Positions 57,357 to 64,000 of a stretch of DNA of 64,000 bases are shown in pieces; position 1 is the stretch's first letter; each line of letters begins with the position of its first letter. Where the stretch lies: the NCBI GenBank assembly GCA_004352715.1, contig SCFE01000004.1, forward strand, positions 2,396,145-2,460,144, read 5' to 3'. Both the position numbers and the translations under genes were made by a program. The notes beneath the pieces are model-generated. The model was not told where the DNA came from, did not search any database, and saw only the letters and a list, made by a program, of their open reading frames with translations. Source of the DNA: Hofstenia miamia. Its lineage: Eukaryota; Xenacoelomorpha; Acoela.

Positions 57357-57923
57357 CGATCCAACAGTACAAGGGGTAACGTCCAGGTTACCACCAGAGA
57401 TAAGTTAAACAACGATCCAACAGTACAAGGGGTAACGTCCAGGTTACCACCGCTTGTACAGGGGACACTCCGAGATGGATGAGTCCCAAAATGAGGAGAA
57501 TAAGTAACTGTACGACTCGAATCCACAACGAAGTAAGAACAAAATAATAACTTCCAAAATGACAGTTGGGAGCACTTCCAAAGACACAAAAGAAAACAAG
57601 CAGCTCATAAGAAAAATCATATATAACAACCCAAAAAGGAGACACAGTACTTGGTAATAAATCCAACACGTTAACACTAAGACGAAAAAGAAAAGAATTT
57701 TAACAAGTAGCAACAAACAAAGCAGAACACTATAAAAAAAATTGTGTTGCCCCCTTCTATGGGCGGACTTGTCAGTTAAACATTGATTGGCAGATTTACT
57801 CTGAAATCCAAACTGCAGTCAGGGGAAACAACTATCCCGGCTGACATACCCCAAAACGAAAAACTAAACGAAATCCAAACCATCGAAAGAGACACAAAGA
57901 ACTTAGTTCGTTATCACGTCAGC

Positions 57924-57941
57924 GTCCTGTCACGGTCGCCA
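57924..57941 (-). promoter_or_regulatory. Primer-binding site of element B (tRNA-Arg type)
   Basis: Minus strand TGGCGACCGTGACAGGAC starts directly after the end of LTR-C. TGG is the complement of the tRNA CCA end, and the remainder fits from memory the 3' end of an insect tRNA-Arg, the primer reported for 412/mdg1 elements. The same 18 bases stand at 48746-48763 next to LTR-B. Confidence 0.8.
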
Positions 57942-58860
57942 TGTAGAATCACGGGCTGCAATAGTAATTACACTAACAACTAATTGACTCTGCAGAAGGT
58001 TGAAATAGCTATACCATATAACCCCGATTCCAGAAAGAGGTAAAGAGAAAACAACTTATTAACTGATATAAACATTGGTATTGCATCCAAGTAATAGATA
58101 CTTTTAGGTAAACTCCAAGATGACCAATTCACGTGGCTTCCAGCCAAAGCGAAATCTTTAGGAATAGTAAAAGTGCTCGATTGTAATGCATGGTGCTACA
58201 CTATCTGTCTCACTTATTAATTTCTATCTCATGACCACAATTAAACATCTCATTTTCATTGTTATCTCTCAGCTCAATAAATAATAGTCTGTAATTACCA
58301 GACATTCGTGCTAGCCAACGGCATAGTATCATCACAGTGTTGTAAAGTATAAGTGCATGTATGTGTTGAACATCAAATGAGAGATTTATTATTTCCCTAT
58401 GCATAACCATATCTGTAACCTAAGTGGTCCACAATTTAGGCTGGAAGATATGAAATCTCCAGGAGCTACTTGTTGCCCTGTGCCTTGAGAAAGCACTCCC
58501 AAATTGTCGCCGTTCTTAAGCAATAATTTTCATATCAAATAAAAGTAATAAAAGAAAATACGGAGAAAATACAGTAGTTGAGGCTAGATAAAATCTATTG
58601 ACCTTTCGCAACATTGTTTCTCAATTTATACAATTCAAACTTATTACCTGTCTTTGTTTACAATCAACTTTAATCACAAGATAGTCATGTTATCGAATAC
58701 CCTCGCAAATTAACTTTGAGCAATATAATCAGCACCTTTCGAGGGGAAATGAAACAGTTATCGTAAAACCAAACTAGAAATAAGTGGTTACGTCGTACTG
58801 ACGTCAAATACAAATAAGATCGAAAATAATAAGCACAAAAATTCCCTGAGTGACTCTACA
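57942..58860 (-). repeat. LTR-C: 5' LTR of element B
   Basis: 919 bp, same termini as LTR-B. The first ~660 bases (plus-strand order) are almost the same as LTR-B, while the last ~250 bases carry about a dozen substitutions. Confidence 0.9.
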
Positions 58861-59240
58861 ATAGCGCATAGTTCATTCAATGCATTTTTTCATAAAAATT
58901 GAAATATTTGATGTTAAAGTCACTTAATATGTTTAGTGAGTAGTTATTGCTGGGAATATCTGAAATTTCATTGCATTTATACTTTATATACTCTATAAGA
59001 AAGTTCTTATTTGGATTATAAGTAACAATAATTTATTCACGTTCGGAGGAATTTGTAGGTGATTTATTTTCAATCCATAAAGATTCAAAAACAGAATCAT
59101 CGAATTCCAATTTTTTTTCGTATTGGATTTAATTCTTTTGGGACAATAATCATAAGACCACCACCTCTACTATCCCTATTTTTAGCAAAACATCAAAGAT
59201 TGCGGGGTCTGGATTGAACAAATTTGGATTAATTTCGTTG
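58861..59240 (-). pseudogene. LINE endonuclease fragment flanking LTR-C
   Basis: Sister of 46033-46400. On the minus strand it reads VFESLWIENKSPTNSSERE, then IVTYNPNKNF and NILSDFNIKYFNF. The ESLW-type block is the same as in the LINE at 21562, which supports a CR1/Jockey-type endonuclease domain. The gypsy element is therefore inserted in or next to a LINE. Confidence 0.65.
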
Positions 59241-59249
59241 TTTAATTAA

Positions 59250-59618
59250 TTGCTAACTTCTGTGATTTCAAGTAGGCTGGCATCTTACTTAGAATCGAAC
59301 AGGTTGATACTAGAGGAGCAGAAGGGATGTAGGACAAAGACGAGAGGATGCAAATATCAGTTGTTAATAGACCAGGCCGTAGTGGAGAATTGTAAAAGAA
59401 GCAAGACAAACTTAGCAATGGCATGGATAGACTACAAGAAGGCATATGACAGCATATCGCATAGGTGGGTATTGAGGACGCTAGAGGCCAATGGAGTTTC
59501 ACGGAAATTGGTTGAGTTTCTAGAGAGGGAGATGGGAAAGTAGCAGACTGAGATAGACGGGCATAGGTTGAGGTTTAGGCGAGGCATATTCCAGGGTTAA
59601 AGGAGACAGGTATAGGAT
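59250..59618 (+). pseudogene. LINE reverse transcriptase (restriction-endonuclease type), truncated by gap
   Basis: Plus-strand frame LASYLESNRLILEEQKGCR, then LAMAWIDYKKAYDSISHRW (block 3 with the catalytic Asp), then a stop and RFRRGIFQG, the start of the next RT block. It is cut by the 1000-N gap at 59619. This wording is typical of LINEs with a PD-(D/E)XK endonuclease, whose other domains are seen on the minus strand at 60.9-62.4 kb. The opposite orientation suggests a different copy. Confidence 0.8.
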
Positions 59619-60618
59619 NNNNNNNNNNNNNNNNNNNNNNNNNNNNNNNNNNNNNNNNNNNNNNNNNNNNNNNNNNNNNNNNNNNNNNNNNNNNNNNNNN
59701 NNNNNNNNNNNNNNNNNNNNNNNNNNNNNNNNNNNNNNNNNNNNNNNNNNNNNNNNNNNNNNNNNNNNNNNNNNNNNNNNNNNNNNNNNNNNNNNNNNNN
59801 NNNNNNNNNNNNNNNNNNNNNNNNNNNNNNNNNNNNNNNNNNNNNNNNNNNNNNNNNNNNNNNNNNNNNNNNNNNNNNNNNNNNNNNNNNNNNNNNNNNN
59901 NNNNNNNNNNNNNNNNNNNNNNNNNNNNNNNNNNNNNNNNNNNNNNNNNNNNNNNNNNNNNNNNNNNNNNNNNNNNNNNNNNNNNNNNNNNNNNNNNNNN
60001 NNNNNNNNNNNNNNNNNNNNNNNNNNNNNNNNNNNNNNNNNNNNNNNNNNNNNNNNNNNNNNNNNNNNNNNNNNNNNNNNNNNNNNNNNNNNNNNNNNNN
60101 NNNNNNNNNNNNNNNNNNNNNNNNNNNNNNNNNNNNNNNNNNNNNNNNNNNNNNNNNNNNNNNNNNNNNNNNNNNNNNNNNNNNNNNNNNNNNNNNNNNN
60201 NNNNNNNNNNNNNNNNNNNNNNNNNNNNNNNNNNNNNNNNNNNNNNNNNNNNNNNNNNNNNNNNNNNNNNNNNNNNNNNNNNNNNNNNNNNNNNNNNNNN
60301 NNNNNNNNNNNNNNNNNNNNNNNNNNNNNNNNNNNNNNNNNNNNNNNNNNNNNNNNNNNNNNNNNNNNNNNNNNNNNNNNNNNNNNNNNNNNNNNNNNNN
60401 NNNNNNNNNNNNNNNNNNNNNNNNNNNNNNNNNNNNNNNNNNNNNNNNNNNNNNNNNNNNNNNNNNNNNNNNNNNNNNNNNNNNNNNNNNNNNNNNNNNN
60501 NNNNNNNNNNNNNNNNNNNNNNNNNNNNNNNNNNNNNNNNNNNNNNNNNNNNNNNNNNNNNNNNNNNNNNNNNNNNNNNNNNNNNNNNNNNNNNNNNNNN
60601 NNNNNNNNNNNNNNNNNN
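59619..60618. other. Assembly gap (1000 N)
   Basis: Exactly 1000 Ns; unknown size. Confidence 0.99.
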
Positions 60619-60869
60619 TAGGGCGAAGGGATAAATGCTTAATAAGCCGTACTTTATATCTTCTTAGACAAAAAATTCCTCATGTGCAGTGCTTTTGAAT
60701 CTGTTCAGGTCATATAATATCAGTACCTTTAGCAAACTATGTTGAGGCATCATGAGAAAATTTGTCACTAATCGAGTATTAAATGATTTTGATCTCATTA
60801 ACATTGTAACTGTTCTGGAGCATGAGCGAATCTTTGATAATATATAAAATGACTAAAAGAAACTAAAAG

Positions 60870-61988
60870 ATATGCAGGCCAGGGTTGGCAGGACCCTTGT
60901 TGTTCCTAACACTGCTGCCTTCAGTGCTACACCCCTCCCACTTTGGTACTCCCAACTCCTCCAAGTATCTCTTATGCTTCTTACTGACTGCTCCTACTAC
61001 TACTTCGACCTTCTATAACTTTCACAGCCATTCTATCTCCTCAGTAAACTCCATGTGTCTATTTTCTCTTTCTCTTTGCTTTCTACATTTTCCCCTTGGT
61101 ACTGTTATGTCTATCACTGTTCAGAATCTTTTCTCTTTGTCTACCACTACTATTTTTGGCATCAGTGCTTGTCTGCATGTAGAAGTCCCACAGTATCTTA
61201 ACCTTCTCATTGCCTATGACGCTCTATGGCTTATTGTCATACCTTTTGTCTCATGCTTCTAACTCATGCTGTCTGCTCAAATACCAGTGTACTATTCGTC
61301 CCACCTGCTCTAGCTGTAGCCTTTTCTCCTGCATCTAGTTCTTTGTCTCAAACTTCATATTGTCTCTTGCCTGCTTTGCCCTTGCCCTATACTTTCTCAG
61401 TTTCTCAGCTTCTGCAACTAATCTCTGCTTAAGCTCTTCTCTTGCAGTTTCTATAGTCTTGCCCTTACCTACCCTGAACTTGTCCTGTTACACTCTTAGC
61501 ATCTATCCTTTCTTATACTTTGTTAACCTTTGCTGTCTCTACTGCTAACTTGCTTCTCTTAATGCCTCTTGGTACTGGCAACCTACTTCTGTCTTCTATT
61601 TCTTTCTTCATCCTTTCCTTGATTGCTGTCTCTGTTTCTACATCCACGGTTTCTGCTGTTTCTACCACTACTACATCTGCCTCTTCATTTTCTTTTTGCT
61701 TCGTCTGTTCAGCTATTCTTTTTCCCTTATTCTCATCCAGCTTTCTGACCTGACCTGCAAGCCTCTGCTCTGTAACTTCTAATCCTTTTTCTTCCATTCT
61801 TCCAACATTCTCTTCTTATAACCCCTCTGATCTGGTTTGCTTCTTCTGTAACACTCCAATGCTATATTGTTCTGCTCATCTGTCCACTTGTGCCATTGTC
61901 CATTGGTCTGTGTGTACCCTATACTGCCACTTCTCGAGTCCACACTCCCGATTGTGGAGTCCGCCTTTTGACCGGAGATTCTTCGCAC
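60870..61988 (-). pseudogene. Internally deleted restriction-endonuclease-type LINE
   Basis: Minus strand, 5' to 3': 61988-61779 has QWHKWTDEQNNIALECYRR and RGYKKRMLEEWKKKD, the conserved N-terminal region of this LINE group. After a frameshift, 61797-61513 gives EKGLEVTEQRLAGQVRKL and a long charged, Glu/Lys/Thr-rich stretch. After stops the frame passes directly to the C-terminal endonuclease: MPKIVVVDKEKRF (PD-(D/E)XK-type, normally PDIVVVDK) at about 61160-61130, then AVSKKHKRYLEELGVPKW-like sequence at about 60980. The whole RT is missing, so this is a deletion derivative. It is broken by several stops. Confidence 0.75.
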
Positions 61989-62049
61989 CCTCTGACAATT
62001 TAAGGCCTGCCGGGGACTGAGGGCCTTTTCTTTTTGTTGAACCCGGGTC

Positions 62050-62415
62050 CTCGCGGTCCCAGTCTAGCCTTCTACCTCTTGGCCACTAGGGCCCATTATT
62101 ATTACTATCCTTTCATCTCACAGCTTCATGCTGGTATCCCTCTCAGCTCGGGGAACTCACCAGTTCCCAGGGAGTCTGAGAGCTTTCCTCAGGACTTTAG
62201 CTGTTCCTAACAATGCTGCCTTCTGTGCTACTGCTCCTCCCCACTTTGGTACTCCCAACTCCTCCAAGTATCTCTTATGCTTCTTACTCACTGCTACTAG
62301 TGCTCCTACAACTACCGGGACTACTTCAACTTTCTTTAACTTCCACAGCCTTTCTATTTCCTCTGCTAACTCCCTGTACTTGTCTATCTTCTCTTTCTCT
62401 TTGCTTTATACATTT
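62050..62415 (-). pseudogene. C-terminus of a second restriction-endonuclease-type LINE
   Basis: Minus strand from the gap edge: DKYRELAEEIERLWKLKKVE, then VVPVVVGALVAVSKK and YLEELGVPKWGGAVAQKAAL, ending LRKALRLPGNW before a stop near 62155. This is the conserved C-terminal end that follows the PD-(D/E)XK domain. The RT and endonuclease core would be in the 1000-N gap. It stands immediately upstream (in minus orientation) of the deleted copy at 60.9-62.0 kb, giving a head-to-tail pair. Confidence 0.8.
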
Positions 62416-63415
62416 NNNNNNNNNNNNNNNNNNNNNNNNNNNNNNNNNNNNNNNNNNNNNNNNNNNNNNNNNNNNNNNNNNNNNNNNNNNNNNNNNNNNN
62501 NNNNNNNNNNNNNNNNNNNNNNNNNNNNNNNNNNNNNNNNNNNNNNNNNNNNNNNNNNNNNNNNNNNNNNNNNNNNNNNNNNNNNNNNNNNNNNNNNNNN
62601 NNNNNNNNNNNNNNNNNNNNNNNNNNNNNNNNNNNNNNNNNNNNNNNNNNNNNNNNNNNNNNNNNNNNNNNNNNNNNNNNNNNNNNNNNNNNNNNNNNNN
62701 NNNNNNNNNNNNNNNNNNNNNNNNNNNNNNNNNNNNNNNNNNNNNNNNNNNNNNNNNNNNNNNNNNNNNNNNNNNNNNNNNNNNNNNNNNNNNNNNNNNN
62801 NNNNNNNNNNNNNNNNNNNNNNNNNNNNNNNNNNNNNNNNNNNNNNNNNNNNNNNNNNNNNNNNNNNNNNNNNNNNNNNNNNNNNNNNNNNNNNNNNNNN
62901 NNNNNNNNNNNNNNNNNNNNNNNNNNNNNNNNNNNNNNNNNNNNNNNNNNNNNNNNNNNNNNNNNNNNNNNNNNNNNNNNNNNNNNNNNNNNNNNNNNNN
63001 NNNNNNNNNNNNNNNNNNNNNNNNNNNNNNNNNNNNNNNNNNNNNNNNNNNNNNNNNNNNNNNNNNNNNNNNNNNNNNNNNNNNNNNNNNNNNNNNNNNN
63101 NNNNNNNNNNNNNNNNNNNNNNNNNNNNNNNNNNNNNNNNNNNNNNNNNNNNNNNNNNNNNNNNNNNNNNNNNNNNNNNNNNNNNNNNNNNNNNNNNNNN
63201 NNNNNNNNNNNNNNNNNNNNNNNNNNNNNNNNNNNNNNNNNNNNNNNNNNNNNNNNNNNNNNNNNNNNNNNNNNNNNNNNNNNNNNNNNNNNNNNNNNNN
63301 NNNNNNNNNNNNNNNNNNNNNNNNNNNNNNNNNNNNNNNNNNNNNNNNNNNNNNNNNNNNNNNNNNNNNNNNNNNNNNNNNNNNNNNNNNNNNNNNNNNN
63401 NNNNNNNNNNNNNNN
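62416..63415. other. Assembly gap (1000 N)
   Basis: Exactly 1000 Ns; unknown size. Confidence 0.99.
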
Positions 63416-64000
63416 AAACGCGCGATGGATAAATTCGAAAAGTATTATGCCCAACTGGTGGGGGCGAGCAGTGTGATCGGTAAGATGTCAATTATGCTAA
63501 TCAGTAACCGACTCGGTATCTGTCTGTTGGACATAAACATTTTCTCAGATACCGTCAAAAAGTATATGTGGGGAGCCACAGCTGAAATGAAATTTGCTAT
63601 CTTCTCGTCTGATAATGCTCCTCTGAGTACAAGAAGATTCGTGGAGAGAATGCCAGGGTCAACAAGACAGTTTCGTGAACAGATCTCAAAGTTCGACATA
63701 CATGGAAACAACGAACTCTTGGTTAGCACACAGCAAATGAACTACCCTGAGTGTGGGTACAATCAGTTCACCAAATCAGCTCGGCACGTCAGCAAGGAGG
63801 GGAAAATCATCCCCATCACTATCTTCGACCAAGTGATGAAGACACTGGAACAGTTCTTCCGAGAAGAAGAGTTACTATCGTCATCCATAATACAAATGTC
63901 TCCTGAGAGTCAACCTAGAAAAGTTTGGAGGCTCCACCATTTCTCCCAAGCCGACACCTAAGTGGTCTGTAACAGAGGACGAACGTATTTTAATGATCGA
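63416..64000 (+). pseudogene. Second copy of the ORF3 (nucleoprotein-like) coding region, partial
   Basis: Plus-strand frame from the gap edge to 63961, homologous to the C-terminal part of the gypsy B ORF3. Both share LISNRLGIC, a FSDT-KKYMWGATAE-type block, DNAPLST and, further on, a PECGY...SARHV region and an EEELL motif, with many substitutions between copies. This copy has no internal stop up to 63961, in contrast to the TGA-riddled gypsy copy. After that stop, a shifted frame continues with homologous-looking residues (KWSVTEDER) to the window end, so there is probably one frameshift. GC content is clearly higher than in the neighbouring DNA. No LTR, gag or pol is visible next to it; its upstream part is in the gap. 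It may be an independent endogenised gene or part of another gypsy copy. Confidence 0.6.

Larger units (their letters stand above)
48764..58860 (-). mobile_element. Ty3/gypsy LTR retrotransposon B (412/mdg1-like) with an extra ORF3
   Basis: A nearly full-length element on the minus strand: 5' LTR (57942-58860), primer site (57924-57941), leader and gag (57356-55729, with a 263-N gap), protease (about 55645-55406), RT and RNase H (54779-53264), integrase (53297-51990), a third ORF (51940 to about 49690), polypurine tract (49684-49695) and 3' LTR (48764-49683). LTRs B and C are mostly the same, with differences concentrated in the last 250 bp of LTR-C. The primer site fits tRNA-Arg, as described for 412/mdg1-type elements. 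Several frameshifts and TGA stops make it inactive. At about 10.1 kb it is long for the group, and ORF3 accounts for the excess. Confidence 0.9.

Noticed and set aside
60885-61753. Plus-strand Ser/Thr/Leu-rich ORFs (for example 60885-61262, 61520-61753)
   Set aside because: Antisense shadows of the minus-strand LINE coding region, whose conserved motifs read on the minus strand.

Overview
The window looks like a repeat-rich, strongly AT-biased metazoan (invertebrate) nuclear scaffold. It has spliced genes with long introns, few intact ORFs, and many degenerate transposons from several eukaryotic superfamilies. An arthropod is plausible because the best-preserved retroelement is a 412/mdg1-like Ty3/gypsy element with a tRNA-Arg-type primer site, but the sequence alone does not fix the species. 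Nothing prokaryotic is seen (no operons, no CRISPR). Several N runs are present, five of them about 600-1000 bases. Several gaps or single Ns are flanked by the same sequence on both sides, so parts of the scaffold are assembly duplicates.

Layout. 1-8.1 kb: a dead hAT transposon (1297-3929) with an exact 8-bp target duplication, and the 3' end of a minus-strand gypsy element (5.3-6.3 kb) with LTR and polypurine tract. 8.2-8.8 kb: a single-exon partial rhodopsin-like GPCR. 9-18.6 kb: mostly AT-rich spacer holding a Tigger/pogo-like MITE, an unrecognised coding remnant, the N-terminus of a mariner transposase and a Penelope-like GIY-YIG fragment bracketed by an inverted repeat. 18.6-19.9 kb: an intact SLC18B1-like MFS transporter. 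21.5-27.5 kb: two CR1/Jockey-type LINE remnants in opposite orientation, one with an SGNH-esterase ORF1. 29.1-33.1 kb: a complete two-coding-exon ARL6IP1 homologue on the minus strand, the clearest host gene. 37-37.9 kb and 42.7-44.7 kb: two long inverted-repeat (foldback) elements, the first containing a tRNA-like sequence. 38.2-40.9 kb: a very decayed gypsy element on the plus strand. 41.1-42.6 kb: an L2/CR1-like LINE.

45.1-58.9 kb is a gypsy complex. A 10.1-kb minus-strand element has LTRs at 48764-49683 and 57942-58860. It carries gag, protease, RT, RNase H and integrase, and also a third ORF of about 630 codons in the env position that does not look like an envelope. A related copy of that ORF's C-terminal half recurs at 63.4-64.0 kb. 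Every in-frame stop I checked in the integrase-to-ORF3 stretch is TGA, and one aligns to CGA in the other copy; this suggests CpG decay. A third LTR (45118-46032) has the same right-hand flank as the 5' LTR, which could be a solo-LTR allele or a duplicated locus. 59.2-62.4 kb holds pieces of a restriction-endonuclease-type LINE, arranged head to tail.

The host genes (GPCR, SLC18B1-like carrier, ARL6IP1) have no evident functional link. The rest is transposon biology: insertion, nesting, recombination and decay.
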